Below are positions 22,049 to 30,969 of a DNA stretch of 64,000 nt, piece by piece. Each line of letters starts with the position of its first letter. Position 1 is the first letter of the stretch. This stretch comes from an uncultured Collinsella sp. (lineage in GTDB: Bacteria > Actinomycetota > Coriobacteriia > Coriobacteriales > Coriobacteriaceae): the NCBI GenBank assembly GCA_958413895.1, contig CATYVQ010000010.1:43462-107461 (forward strand). The letters run 5' to 3'. Position numbers and translations under genes: made by a program. Below the pieces are notes generated by a model that saw only the letters and a program-made list of their open reading frames with translations, was not told the origin of the DNA and searched no databases.

Positions 22049-22549
22049 TTAGAAGTCATCGGGGGAGAGCGTATGGACGAACTCGTCGAACTTCTCGAAC
22101 TCCTGCTCGTCGTCAACTTCCTCGGCATGGGCAGAAACGGTGCCCAGGCGATTCATGATGTCGTCCTCCACAAACATGGGGGCATTGCTGCGCACGGCAA
22201 GGGCAATGGCATCACTGGGACGGGCATCGATCTTGCGCTCGTCACCATCGGCCAGCACGACGATCGTCGCGTAGAACACCGGCGGCTCGGCGCGGACGAT
22301 CTCGATGCGCTCGAGCTTGGCGCCCAAGGCGCTAACAGTATCGAGCAGCAGGTCATGGGTAATCGGGCGCTCGGCGCGGCCGCTATCGATGCCACGGCTA
22401 ATGGCAGCAGCCTCAAACGAACCAGTCTGAATGGAAAGGGAACGCAACGGCGCGGGCGAGTCCGATTTGCTGCAGCGCTCGCGAAGCACGATAAGCGATG
22501 GCACGGGACCGGCGGCCATGACGATGGTCTCTATGTCGACACGAACCAT
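22049..22549 (-). CDS. Bifunctional nuclease family (DUF151) protein
   Basis: 166 residues beginning MVRVDIETIVMAAGPVPSLI, with the family's conserved RPSDAIALAVRSNAPMFVEDD segment near residue 118-138 and an acidic tail. Characterised relatives have DNase/RNase activity; none is shown here. The ATG at 22549 has GGAGGTG and is preferred over an upstream frame of 16 codons. First gene of a three-gene cluster. Confidence 0.9.
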   Translation of the reverse strand: MVRVDIETIVMAAGPVPSLIVLRERCSKSDSPAPLRSLSIQTGSFEAAAISRGIDSGRAERPITHDLLLDTVSALGAKLERIEIVRAEPPVFYATIVVLADGDERKIDARPSDAIALAVRSNAPMFVEDDIMNRLGTVSAHAEEVDDEQEFEKFDEFVHTLSPDDF

Positions 22550-22663
22550 GGAACACCTCCGGTACGTAGCGGTTAACACACGGCAGGGTCGCCGCATTGA
22601 ATAGCTATACTACCCAATCTTTCGCACAGCACACAAAACCAAAATGAGATTTATCGCAGACAA

Positions 22664-22694
22664 GAAAAAAGCCCCGAGGCAACGCCTCAGGGCT
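22664..22694 (-). terminator. Terminator after the tRNA-Ile/Ala genes
   Basis: Stem AGCCCCGAGGC/GCCTCAGGGCT followed by six T on the minus strand. Confidence 0.88.
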
Positions 22695-22708
22695 CTTCAC
22701 AGTTTTGA

Positions 22709-22785
22709 TGGTGGACCTGACAAGATTCGAACTTGTGACCTCCCGGTTATCAGCCGGACGCTCTAACCAACTGAGCTACAGGTCC
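22709..22785 (-). tRNA. tRNA-Ile (anticodon GAT), copy 1
   Basis: 77-nt cloverleaf: acceptor GGACCTG, D-arm AGCTCAGTTGGTTAGAGC, anticodon GAT, T-arm CAAGTTCGAATCTTG, encoded CCA. Identical by eye to the copy at 22933-23009. Confidence 0.96.
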
Positions 22786-22789
22786 ATCA

Positions 22790-22865
22790 TGGTGGAGGTT
22801 AGGGGGATCGAACCCCTGACCTCAGGCTTGCAAAGCCCGCGCTCTCCCAGCTGAGCTAAACCCCC
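22790..22865 (-). tRNA. tRNA-Ala (anticodon TGC)
   Basis: 76-nt cloverleaf with acceptor GGGGGTT/AACCTCC, anticodon TGC, T-arm GGGGTTCGATCCCCC-like and encoded CCA. Placed only four bases upstream of tRNA-Ile copy 1 on the minus strand, so probably processed from one transcript. Confidence 0.95.
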
Positions 22866-22876
22866 ACGGAGACAGT

Positions 22877-22921
22877 AATAAACACCCCAGCGGCGACTCG
22901 GCTCTCGCTGGGGTGTTTATT
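22877..22921 (-). terminator. Bidirectional terminator between tRNA-Ile copy 2 and tRNA-Ala
   Basis: Perfect 15-bp arms AATAAACACCCCAGC/GCTGGGGTGTTTATT. The A-rich and T-rich ends would work in both directions. Confidence 0.75.
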
Positions 22922-22932
22922 GCGAAAGAAAG

Positions 22933-23009
22933 TGGTGGACCTGACAAGATTCGAACTTGTGACCTCCCGGTTATCAGCCGGACGCTCTAACCAACTGAGC
23001 TACAGGTCC
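22933..23009 (-). tRNA. tRNA-Ile (anticodon GAT), copy 2
   Basis: Same 77-nt sequence as copy 1. Unlike copy 1 it has its own promoter directly upstream and a strong hairpin behind it. Confidence 0.96.
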
Positions 23010-23023
23010 ATCGCGCAAGGGAT

Positions 23024-23051
23024 ATATTAGACGAGTCGTTACGCGCGCGTC
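23024..23051 (-). promoter_or_regulatory. Promoter of tRNA-Ile copy 2
   Basis: Minus-strand TTGACG (23046-23051) and TAATAT (23024-23029) with 16-bp spacing. Confidence 0.75.
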
Positions 23052-23052
23052 A

Positions 23053-23242
23053 ACAACTTTTTTGAAAATCTTTGGGAGGGGTTCGCCCCGGCCGCCCGGC
23101 GGCATATGAAGTCGCCTGCTCGGACAGTCCTGACTCGCAAGGAGAGCACATTAAGTGCTCTCCGGCTCGTGCGGAACTCGCGATCGACTTCATATGCCGC
23201 CGGGCGGCCGGGGCGAACGCGGGTCCCTAGGTTTTCAAAAAA
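23053..23242. repeat. Large palindromic element between tRNA-Ile and gyrA
   Basis: Perfect 34-bp inverted arms at 23079-23112 and 23183-23216 surround a centre with its own hairpin (GGAGAGCAC/GTGCTCTCC at 23139-23161). Beyond the perfect arms the flanks remain imperfectly complementary out to a shared CTTTTTTGAAAA, so the whole 190-bp block is one cruciform-capable element. No gene inside. Confidence 0.85.
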
Positions 23243-23270
23243 GCGGTCGGCGCGCAGGTGCGCCGACCGC
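23236..23270 (-). terminator. gyrA terminator
   Basis: Stem GCGGTCGGCGC/GCGCCGACCGC followed by TTTTTT on the minus strand, overlapping the outer edge of the palindrome. Confidence 0.88.
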
Positions 23271-23310
23271 CGATATATGGGGTCTGATGTTTTTGACCGG
23301 AGAGGACTAC

Positions 23311-26052
23311 TTACTCGTCGAGGAGATCCTCTGGCATGTCGTTGCCGTCGCCTAGGTCGACTGGGGTCTCTTCGGTGTCGGCTGCGGCCTCGGCGCCCTC
23401 GCCTTCGGGTTTTTCCTTGGCTGCCGTCATACGGGCCACGGCGCATATGCGGTCGTTGTCGTCGACGGTCATCATCTTGACGCCCTGGGTGGCGCGGCCA
23501 GTCTGGCTGATCTCGTCGGTCTTGACACGAATGACCGTCGCGCCCTCCGTCACGATGAACAGCTCGTGCTGCGGGCCCACCGTCTTCATAGCCGCGAGGT
23601 TACCCTTACGCTCGGTCATTTGGATGGTGTAGACGCCCTGGCCGCCGCGATTCTGCTCCGGGTAGTCCGCAACCGGTGTGCGCTTGCCGTAGCCGCGCTC
23701 GGTGATGACGAACAGATCGCCGTTGCCGTTAGTGACTTCCATGCCCAGAACGCTCACGCCGTCCTTCATGCCGATACCGCGAACGCCGCTGGTGTCGCGG
23801 CCGGTAGCGCGCACCTGCTCCTCGGAGAACATGATCGCCTTGCCCGCGGTGGTGGCTAGGATAATCTTGTCGCCCTCGCGCACGCGGCGCACGTTCAGCA
23901 GCGCGTCGTCGTCACGCAGGTTGATAGCGATCAGGCCGTCGCGACGGCTGCGATCATATGCGCTCATCACGGTCTTCTTGACCATGCCGCTCTTGGTGGC
24001 AAACATCAGGTACTCGTCGGCCGGGAACTCGCGGCAGCTGATGACGCTCGCGATCTTCTCGCCCTCCTCGAAAGGCAGCAAGTTGACGATCGCGGTACCG
24101 CGTGCCTGGCGCGTACCTACCGGCAGCTCGTGCACCTTCAGGCGATAGACCTTGCCCTTGCTCGAGAAGAACAGCACGTACTCGTGCGTGGACGCGATGA
24201 ACATCTCATCGATGACATCGTCCTCTTTGAGGTTGACGCCCGACACGCCCTTGCCGCCGCGCTTTTGGGCGCGGTAGGCGGCAACCGGGATACGCTTGAC
24301 GTAGCCGGTGTGGGTGATGGTCACGACCATATCCTCGTCGGCGATGAGGTCCTCGACATCCAGGTCCTTCTCAACCTGGCTGATCTCGGTGCGGCGCTTG
24401 TCGCCAAACTTCTTGGAGATCTCGCGCATCTCCTCCTTGATGACACCCAGGATCTTCTCCTCGTGCGCCAGCAGGTCCTCGTAGTAGGCGATGGCGCGGC
24501 GCAAGCCGTCCAGCTCTTCTTGGATCTTGTCTCGCTCCAGGCCGGTCAGGCGGCGCAGCTTCATCTCGAGGATGGCCGTGGTCTGCTCGGGCGTAAAGCC
24601 AAAGCGCTCGATCAGGCGGCTGCTGGCCTCGGAGTCGGTCTGCGAGGAGCGGATGATGCTGATGACCTCGTCGATATGGTCAAGGGCCATCAGGTAACCC
24701 TCGAGGATATGCGCGCGGGCCTGGGCCTTCTTAAGGTCGAAGCGGGTGCGGCGGGTGACGACGTCGACCTGGTGGTCGATGTAGTGCTGCAGCATCTCGC
24801 GCAGGCTCAGGCATTTGGGAACGCCGTTGACGAGTGCCAGGTTGTTGGCGCCAAAGGTCGTCTGCAGCGAGGTGTACTTATACAGATTGTTGAGCACGAC
24901 CTGCGGAATGACGCCCTTCTTGAGCTCGATGACCAGGCGGATGCCCTTCTGGTTGGACTCATCGCGCATATCCGAGATGCCCTCGATGCGCTTGTCGTTG
25001 ACGAGCTGGGCGATCTTCTCCTGCAGGGTGCCCTTGTTGACCATGTAGGGAATCTCGGTAAAGACCAGGCGGCTGCGGCCGGTCTTGGTGGACTCCACAT
25101 GTGCCTTGGCACGCACGGTAATGGAGCCGCGGCCGGTCTCGTAGCTCTGCTTAATGCCGGCGCTGCCCATGATGATGGCGCCGGTGGGGAAGTCCGGACC
25201 GGGCATGATCTGCATGAGCTCGTCGACGGTGGCGTCGGGGTTGTCGATCAGGTAGCAGGTGGCCTCGATCGCCTCGGTGAGGTTATGCGGGGCGATGTTG
25301 GTGGCCATGCCGACGGCGATGCCTTGGCTGCCGTTGACCAGCAGGTTGGGGAAGCGCGCGGGCAGCGCCACGGGCTCGGCGAGTGATTCGTCGTAGTTGG
25401 GCTGCCAGTCGACGGTATCCTTCTGCAAGTCACGCAGCAGTTCCATGGCGGGCTTGGCCAGGCGGCTCTCGGTGTAACGCATGGCTGCCGCGCCGTCGCC
25501 GTCGATGTTGCCGAAGTTGCCGTGACCGTCGATGAGCGGCGTGCGCATGGAGAACCACTGCGCCAGGCGGACCATGGCCTCATAGACCGCGGAATCGCCG
25601 TGCGGGTGGTACTTACCGATAACTTCGCCGACCGTCCAGGCCGACTTCTTATGTGGGCGGTTGGGGTAGATGCCGCTCTCGTTCATCGCGTACAGGATGC
25701 GGCGGTGCACCGGCTTTAAGCCGTCGCGCACGTCCGGCAGGGCGCGCGCCGTGATGACCGACATCGAATACTCGATGAACGACTGCTTCATCTCGCGGCC
25801 AAACTCCGAAATCTGGAGCTGGCCGCCGTTGATATCCTCGCCGGCCGAGGCGCCGCGATCGACTTCGCCAAAGCTCTCCTCGAGCTCAGCGTCGTCGTCT
25901 TCTTCCTCATCATCATCGGCATCGGGGTTATAGGCGTCCGGGTCGCCGTCCTCGCCCTGCTCAGCACGGGCAAGCAGGCGCTTCAGATCGTCGGGCATAC
26001 CAGCGTCGCCGGCCTCGTCCATACCCTCGTTGTTGTTGATATCGTCTGCCAC
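23311..26052 (-). CDS. gyrA: DNA gyrase subunit A
   Basis: Breaks and rejoins DNA to introduce negative supercoils with GyrB. The 913-residue protein has an acidic, Asp/Glu-rich N-terminal extension of about 70 residues not found in the usual family, then the core FIEYSMSVITARALPDVRDG. The catalytic tyrosine lies in AAMRYTESRLA near residue 193. The C-terminal DNA-wrapping propeller has the GyrA box as QKRGGKG, one residue off the common QRRGGKG. An acidic tail follows. GTG start at 26052 with GAGGAGG. Eleven bases after gyrB, co-transcribed. Confidence 0.97.
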   Translation of the reverse strand: MADDINNNEGMDEAGDAGMPDDLKRLLARAEQGEDGDPDAYNPDADDDEEEDDDAELEESFGEVDRGASAGEDINGGQLQISEFGREMKQSFIEYSMSVITARALPDVRDGLKPVHRRILYAMNESGIYPNRPHKKSAWTVGEVIGKYHPHGDSAVYEAMVRLAQWFSMRTPLIDGHGNFGNIDGDGAAAMRYTESRLAKPAMELLRDLQKDTVDWQPNYDESLAEPVALPARFPNLLVNGSQGIAVGMATNIAPHNLTEAIEATCYLIDNPDATVDELMQIMPGPDFPTGAIIMGSAGIKQSYETGRGSITVRAKAHVESTKTGRSRLVFTEIPYMVNKGTLQEKIAQLVNDKRIEGISDMRDESNQKGIRLVIELKKGVIPQVVLNNLYKYTSLQTTFGANNLALVNGVPKCLSLREMLQHYIDHQVDVVTRRTRFDLKKAQARAHILEGYLMALDHIDEVISIIRSSQTDSEASSRLIERFGFTPEQTTAILEMKLRRLTGLERDKIQEELDGLRRAIAYYEDLLAHEEKILGVIKEEMREISKKFGDKRRTEISQVEKDLDVEDLIADEDMVVTITHTGYVKRIPVAAYRAQKRGGKGVSGVNLKEDDVIDEMFIASTHEYVLFFSSKGKVYRLKVHELPVGTRQARGTAIVNLLPFEEGEKIASVISCREFPADEYLMFATKSGMVKKTVMSAYDRSRRDGLIAINLRDDDALLNVRRVREGDKIILATTAGKAIMFSEEQVRATGRDTSGVRGIGMKDGVSVLGMEVTNGNGDLFVITERGYGKRTPVADYPEQNRGGQGVYTIQMTERKGNLAAMKTVGPQHELFIVTEGATVIRVKTDEISQTGRATQGVKMMTVDDNDRICAVARMTAAKEKPEGEGAEAAADTEETPVDLGDGNDMPEDLLDE

Positions 26053-26063
26053 GTTACCTCCTC

Positions 26064-28094
26064 TTAAGCGTCAAGGAAACGCGCGTCATGCGCATGTTTT
26101 TCAATGTACTCGCGGCGATAGCCGACCTCGGAACCCATCAGCTCGCGCACGGCGCGGTCTGCCACCACGGCGTCCTCGATCGACACACGCTGCAGGATGC
26201 GGGTCTTGGGGTCCATCGTCGTCGAGGCAAGCTGCTTGGGGTCCATCTCGCCCAGACCCTTGTAGCGCTGGACGGTATAGCCCTTGCGCTTTTTGGTGAT
26301 CTTGCCGTCCTTGGCCTTGCCGTCCTCGTCGTTATCGTCGGGGTTCAGGCCCAGGCTCTGGATGGTGTCGCGCAGGATCTCGTCTTCGGGCTGGCGGCCG
26401 TTGGGATACACGTAGTGTATCTTGTTGCGCACCTTAATGCCAAAGATGGGCGGGCAGGCAACATAGACGTAGCCGGCATCGATCAGCGGACGCATGTACT
26501 TGTAGAAGAACGTCAGCAGCAGGATGCGGATATGTGCACCGTCGACGTCTGCATCGGTCATGATGATGATCTTGTGGTAGCGCGCCTTGGTGATATCGAA
26601 GTCGCCGCCGTCGCCGGCGCTCGTCGTGACGCCACAGCCGATCGCGGTAATCAGCGACTGGATGGTGTCACTCGAGAACGCGCGATGGTCACCAACGCGT
26701 TCGACGTTCAAAATCTTGCCGCGCAGGGGCAGAATCGCCTGGATGTCTCGGCGACGGCCGTCCTTGGCCGAACCGCCTGCCGAGTCGCCCTCTACGATGA
26801 AGAGCTCGGTCAGCTCGGCATCGCGCACCGAGCAGTCGGCGAGCTTACCGGGCAGGGACGCCGTCTCGAGCAGGCTCTTGCGACGCGTCGCCTCGCGCGC
26901 CTTGCGGGCGGCGTTGCGGGCCTTGCAGGCCTGTTGCGCCTTCTTGACGATCTCGCGGGCGGGCTTGGGATGCTCCTCCAAGTAATCGGCGAGGCCGTCG
27001 GTCACAATCTTGAGCGTGAGCGCGCGCATATAGGAGCTGCCGAGCTTGGCCTTGGTCTGGCCCTCAAACTGCGGATCGGGCAGCTTGACCGAGATAACGG
27101 CCGAAAGGCCCTCGCGTACATCGTCGCCGGTCAGGTTGGCGTCTTTTTCCTTGAGCAGGTTCTGTTTGCGCGCGTAATCGTTGATCACGCGGGTGAGCGC
27201 GGTGCGGAAGCCCTCAAGGTGCATGCCGCCCTCGGGGGTGTAGATGTCGTTGGCAAACGACATGACGTTCTCGCCGTAGCCGCTATTCCACTGCAGGGAA
27301 ACCTCGACCTCGCCCATCTTGGCCACAGGTGCGTCCGGGTCCGATTTGCCCTCGATGTAGATGGGCTCCTTAAAGGCCTCGGGGACGTCCTTGCCCTCGT
27401 TGAGGAACTTGACGAAGTCGATGATGCCGCCCTCGTAGCAAAACTCCTCCACGTGGGGAGTCGCCTCGCGCTCGTCGGTCAACACGATTTTGAGGTTCTT
27501 ATTGAGGAACGCCGTCTCCTGCAGACGGTTGTGCAGCGTATCGAAATCGTAAATGCAGGTCTCGAAGATCTCGTCGTCGGGCCAGAAGGTGACGGTGGTG
27601 CCCGTCGAATCCGAGGTCCCCACGACCTCCATCTTCTTGACGGTCTTGCCGCGCGAGAACTCCATCTCGTAGGTGTTGCCGTCGCGACGAACCTGAACGA
27701 CCACGCGCTTGGACAGTGCGTTGACGACGGAGATGCCAACGCCGTGCAGGCCGCCCGAGACCTTATAGGCCGAGTTATCGAACTTACCGCCAGCGTGCAG
27801 GATCGTCATGACGACCTCGAGCGTCGGGATCTTTTTAACAGGGTGCTCGTCGACGGGGATGCCGCGCCCGTTGTCGACGACCGTGATGGAGTTGTCGGCG
27901 TGGACCGTCACCTGGATCTCGGTGCAGAAACCGGCCATGGCCTCGTCGACGGAGTTGTCAACGATCTCCCACACCAGGTGATGCAGACCGCTGGCGCTCG
28001 TCGAGCCGATATACATGCCCGGGCGCTTACGAACGGCCTCGAGACCTTCGAGAATCTTAATCTCGCCGCCATCGTAATCGTTTTCGTTTGCCAC
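26064..28094 (-). CDS. gyrB: DNA gyrase subunit B
   Basis: ATPase subunit of gyrase. GHKL motifs are clear (EIVDNSVDEAMAG, DNGRGIPVD, GGLHGVG), as are the transducer and the TOPRIM domain (EGDSAGG, then DADVDGAHI), ending with the gyrase C-terminal GLGEMDPKQL. 676 residues. The GTG at 28094 follows AAGGAGG and gives the family N-terminus VANENDYDGG; a TTG six codons upstream is inside the ribosome binding site and is rejected. A terminator separates it from dciA upstream, so gyrBA is its own operon. Confidence 0.97.
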   Translation of the reverse strand: MANENDYDGGEIKILEGLEAVRKRPGMYIGSTSASGLHHLVWEIVDNSVDEAMAGFCTEIQVTVHADNSITVVDNGRGIPVDEHPVKKIPTLEVVMTILHAGGKFDNSAYKVSGGLHGVGISVVNALSKRVVVQVRRDGNTYEMEFSRGKTVKKMEVVGTSDSTGTTVTFWPDDEIFETCIYDFDTLHNRLQETAFLNKNLKIVLTDEREATPHVEEFCYEGGIIDFVKFLNEGKDVPEAFKEPIYIEGKSDPDAPVAKMGEVEVSLQWNSGYGENVMSFANDIYTPEGGMHLEGFRTALTRVINDYARKQNLLKEKDANLTGDDVREGLSAVISVKLPDPQFEGQTKAKLGSSYMRALTLKIVTDGLADYLEEHPKPAREIVKKAQQACKARNAARKAREATRRKSLLETASLPGKLADCSVRDAELTELFIVEGDSAGGSAKDGRRRDIQAILPLRGKILNVERVGDHRAFSSDTIQSLITAIGCGVTTSAGDGGDFDITKARYHKIIIMTDADVDGAHIRILLLTFFYKYMRPLIDAGYVYVACPPIFGIKVRNKIHYVYPNGRQPEDEILRDTIQSLGLNPDDNDEDGKAKDGKITKKRKGYTVQRYKGLGEMDPKQLASTTMDPKTRILQRVSIEDAVVADRAVRELMGSEVGYRREYIEKHAHDARFLDA

Positions 28095-28143
28095 ACGTCC
28101 TCCTTCAGTCAAGAAAATGTGTACAGCCTTACTAGTTTATCGT

Positions 28144-28173
28144 AAAAAAATACCCTCGGGAACGAGGGTATTT
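28144..28173 (-). terminator. Terminator between dciA and gyrB
   Basis: Stem AAATACCCTCG/CGAGGGTATTT followed by seven T on the minus strand. Confidence 0.9.
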
Positions 28174-28199
28174 GGCTCTACAAGGCCACCAGATGCGAT

Positions 28200-28763
28200 T
28201 TAAGGCTCTTTTTTGCTTTGCACGCCCTTGGCCCACTCGGCACTGGCCCTCATGGCATTCTCGAGGGCCTCGCGCAGTTTTTGGTCTTCGATGGGCGCCA
28301 CTTGGCGCTCGATCTCGGTGCGCTCGGCCTCACTTAGGTCGGCGTGCGGGGCCGGCGGGCGCTCGGTCGTCGCCGGGCGCAGGCGCTGCTTGGCGGCGGG
28401 CGGCGTGTGACCGGGCGCGGTGGTTTTGAACACCAGGCCATCCACATGCGCACCGGCGCGCTCCATGCGCGCGCGGATGATCTCGCGCAACAGCGTCATT
28501 TCCTGCGTCCACGAGGGCGAATCGAGATATACCAGCAGCTCATTGGACTCGGGCAGGTAGCGCAGGCCCGTCACATGCCGCCCCTCGCGCGTGCCCGAGC
28601 ACACCGCGTTCCACGCGCGATAGACCGCGCGCGACTCCTCGGCAGCCTCCATCTGCGCGCGGCGCTCAGGTGTTGCAGCCGCCAGGATGCGCTGGCGCTC
28701 TGCGTTTAAAAACCCACTGAAGGCGACCGTTTCGCTCTCGCGCTCGTAATTAGCACGTCTCAC
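28200..28763 (-). CDS. DciA/DUF721-family protein
   Basis: 187 residues. The central segment (about 55-110) with WNAVCSGTREGRHVTGLRY, LLVYLDSPSWTQEMTLLREIIRARM and VDGLVFKT matches the DUF721 fold of the helicase loader/operator DciA. The C-terminal part is a charged Pro/Arg-rich region and helix. In many Actinobacteria this gene sits between recF and gyrB, exactly as here. GTG start; it overlaps the recF stop by 14 bases, implying coupled translation. A role in loading DnaB is inferred from the family. Confidence 0.85.
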   Translation of the reverse strand: MRRANYERESETVAFSGFLNAERQRILAAATPERRAQMEAAEESRAVYRAWNAVCSGTREGRHVTGLRYLPESNELLVYLDSPSWTQEMTLLREIIRARMERAGAHVDGLVFKTTAPGHTPPAAKQRLRPATTERPPAPHADLSEAERTEIERQVAPIEDQKLREALENAMRASAEWAKGVQSKKEP

Positions 28764-29856
28764 CCATGCTCACCACCTTGGCTCGATCAAGCAGGTCATC
28801 AGTAAAATACCCCAGGTTGGTCGTGGTTATGACCGTCTGGATATCATCGCCGATCAGCCGCAGAAAAGCACCGCGGCGCTCGCCGTCGAGCTCGCTCATC
28901 ACGTCGTCCAGAAGCAACAGCGGAGCAGTACCCAGAACATCGCGAGCCACGGCCACCTCGGCCACCTTCCAGGACAGTACCAACGTTCGCTGCTGTCCTT
29001 GGCTGGCAAATGAACGGGCGGAGCGACCCGCAACGGTAAACTCAATCTCGTCGCGATGCGGTCCCACCAACGTCACGCCGCGGCGAATTTCCTCGTCGGC
29101 GTGCCCATCAAGGGCAGCCAGCATGCGCTCGTACGCCCAGCCCTTCAGCTCTTCGCGATCCTCGACCTGGGGCAAATCCCCCAGCGTGGATGCATAGGAC
29201 ACGTTGGCGGCTTCACCGGACGCCACTTGCCCGTAGGCAGTACGCACATGGCCCGCCAGCCGGTCGAGCAGGGCCAACCGGTGCACGAGCAGAGCCGCGC
29301 CCGCGCGGGCAATCGAATCGTTCCACGCGCCGAGCATCTCGCGGCAGCACCAGGCCTCCTTGAGCAAGGCGTTACGCTGGGTCACGCAGCGCCCATAGGT
29401 GCTCGCAAGATCGGCATAGCGTGCGCTCAGTTGCATGCCAAAGTCATCGAGGGCGGCACGGCGCACACTGGCGCCTCGCTTAACCATGTCCAGATGGTCG
29501 GGGCAAAACAGCACGCTCGGCAGGACCCCGCGCACACCGGCGGCAGAGCATCTCTTGCCGTTGCGGCTAAACGAGCGCTTACCGTCCTCCGCGCTCAATC
29601 CCATATCAAGTACGCGGCCGTCGCCCTCGAGCCTCAGCTCGACCTTGCACGAGCCCGCGCCGTCATGGACGAGCTCGGCGGCGGTCGGATGCCTAAACGA
29701 GGCGCCGCTCGTCAGCAGCTGCAGCGCCTCTATAAGATTGGTCTTTCCCGCCGCGTTGGGTCCCGCAAGTATCGTCACGCCCTCGTCCAGGGCAAGGCGA
29801 TAGCTATCGAAGCTGCGGTAGTGCGCGACGGAAAGATCGCGGGCGAACATGGTCAT
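28750..29856 (-). CDS. recF: DNA repair/recombination ATPase RecF
   Basis: SMC-like ATPase that helps load RecA at gaps. Walker A GPNAAGKTN lies near residue 33, the ABC-type signature SQGQQRT near 285 and Walker B LLLLDDVMSELD near 322; 368 residues, normal. Two ATGs lie within three codons; neither has a strong ribosome binding site, and the longer is given. It follows dnaN by ten bases and overlaps dciA, so dnaN-recF-dciA look co-transcribed. Confidence 0.95.
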   Translation of the reverse strand: MTMFARDLSVAHYRSFDSYRLALDEGVTILAGPNAAGKTNLIEALQLLTSGASFRHPTAAELVHDGAGSCKVELRLEGDGRVLDMGLSAEDGKRSFSRNGKRCSAAGVRGVLPSVLFCPDHLDMVKRGASVRRAALDDFGMQLSARYADLASTYGRCVTQRNALLKEAWCCREMLGAWNDSIARAGAALLVHRLALLDRLAGHVRTAYGQVASGEAANVSYASTLGDLPQVEDREELKGWAYERMLAALDGHADEEIRRGVTLVGPHRDEIEFTVAGRSARSFASQGQQRTLVLSWKVAEVAVARDVLGTAPLLLLDDVMSELDGERRGAFLRLIGDDIQTVITTTNLGYFTDDLLDRAKVVSMGETC

Positions 29857-29865
29857 GGCGCAACG

Positions 29866-30969
29866 CTAGATGCGGACCGGCATGACCAGGTACAGGTAGT
29901 TGATCTTGTCGTAGGACTTGAAGATGCCCGCCTGCGAGTAGCTCTTGAGCTCCAGCGTGATCTCCTTCTCCTTGGACAGGGCATTGAGGCAGCCGAAGAT
30001 GTAGTGGTAGTTGAAGGCGATGGTACCCGACTCGCCCTCGGCCTCGACATCGATCGTCTCCTGCGCAAGGTCCTGGTCATTGGAGATGGAGGACAGGCCC
30101 ATCTGCCCGTTCTCGACATCAATCTCGAACTTGACGGCGGGGTTGGCGCTCGCGATAACGGCCACGCGCTTGAGGGCGGCGTTAAAGGCGGCGACGTCGA
30201 TCTTGACGCTCGTCACGCACGAATCGGGGATGAGCTGCTTGTAATTGGGGTACACGCCCTCGATGCGGCGCGACACGTAGGTGGTGTTGCCGGCCTCAAA
30301 GACGACCTGGGTGTCGGTAGCCCCGATCATGATGGTCGCCTGGCTGGCCATGATGTTCAGTGCGTCGTTAAAAGCGTCAGCCGGAACGTTGAGCTCAAAG
30401 GAACCCTCGAGGGTCGAGGTCTCGACCTGCGTATCGCACACGGCCAAGCGGAAGGAATCGGTCGCCACCAGGCGCACGGTGTTGTTCTCGACCTTCATGT
30501 GCACGCCGCCCAGGATGGGGCGGGCCTTGTCGGTCGAGGTGACGCGCCATACGCGGCCGACCATCTCGGACAAGATATCGGTCGGCAGTTCCACGGCACT
30601 CTCGATGGCATAGGCCGGAAACTCGGGGAAGTCATTGGCATCGAGCGTGTTCAGGCGGAACGAGCTCTTCTCGCAACCAATCAGCACCTGGCGCTCGGAC
30701 AGCTCAAAGGTGACCGGGGCATCGGGGAGGGTCTTGGTGATATTGGAGAGCATCTTACAGGGGATAACCATCTCGCCCTCTTCTTCGACATGCGCCGCGA
30801 TGCGATGACGGATCGAGATGGTGTAGTTAGAGGTCTGGAATTCCAAGATGCCGTCTTGCGCCTTGACGAGCACGCCCGACAGGATGGGAAGGGTGGATGC
30901 CGAAGCGACACCCTTCATAACGACGCCGATGGCTTGTGTGAGCGAGCTCTGGCTGACGGTGAACTTCAT
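29866..30969 (-). CDS. dnaN: DNA polymerase III sliding clamp (beta subunit)
   Basis: Ring-shaped processivity clamp. The 367-residue protein begins MKFTVSQSSLTQAIGVVMKG and ends with the clamp C-terminus YLYLVMPVRI; three domains of about 120 residues each fit the family. The ATG follows GAAAGG. It is separated from dnaA by about 240 bp carrying origin-like sequence. Confidence 0.97.
   Translation of the reverse strand: MKFTVSQSSLTQAIGVVMKGVASASTLPILSGVLVKAQDGILEFQTSNYTISIRHRIAAHVEEEGEMVIPCKMLSNITKTLPDAPVTFELSERQVLIGCEKSSFRLNTLDANDFPEFPAYAIESAVELPTDILSEMVGRVWRVTSTDKARPILGGVHMKVENNTVRLVATDSFRLAVCDTQVETSTLEGSFELNVPADAFNDALNIMASQATIMIGATDTQVVFEAGNTTYVSRRIEGVYPNYKQLIPDSCVTSVKIDVAAFNAALKRVAVIASANPAVKFEIDVENGQMGLSSISNDQDLAQETIDVEAEGESGTIAFNYHYIFGCLNALSKEKEITLELKSYSQAGIFKSYDKINYLYLVMPVRI

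Noticed and set aside
24130..25386. 418-codon plus-strand frame opposite gyrA
   Set aside because: Shadow of gyrA; repetitive Leu/Asp/Val composition with no domain.
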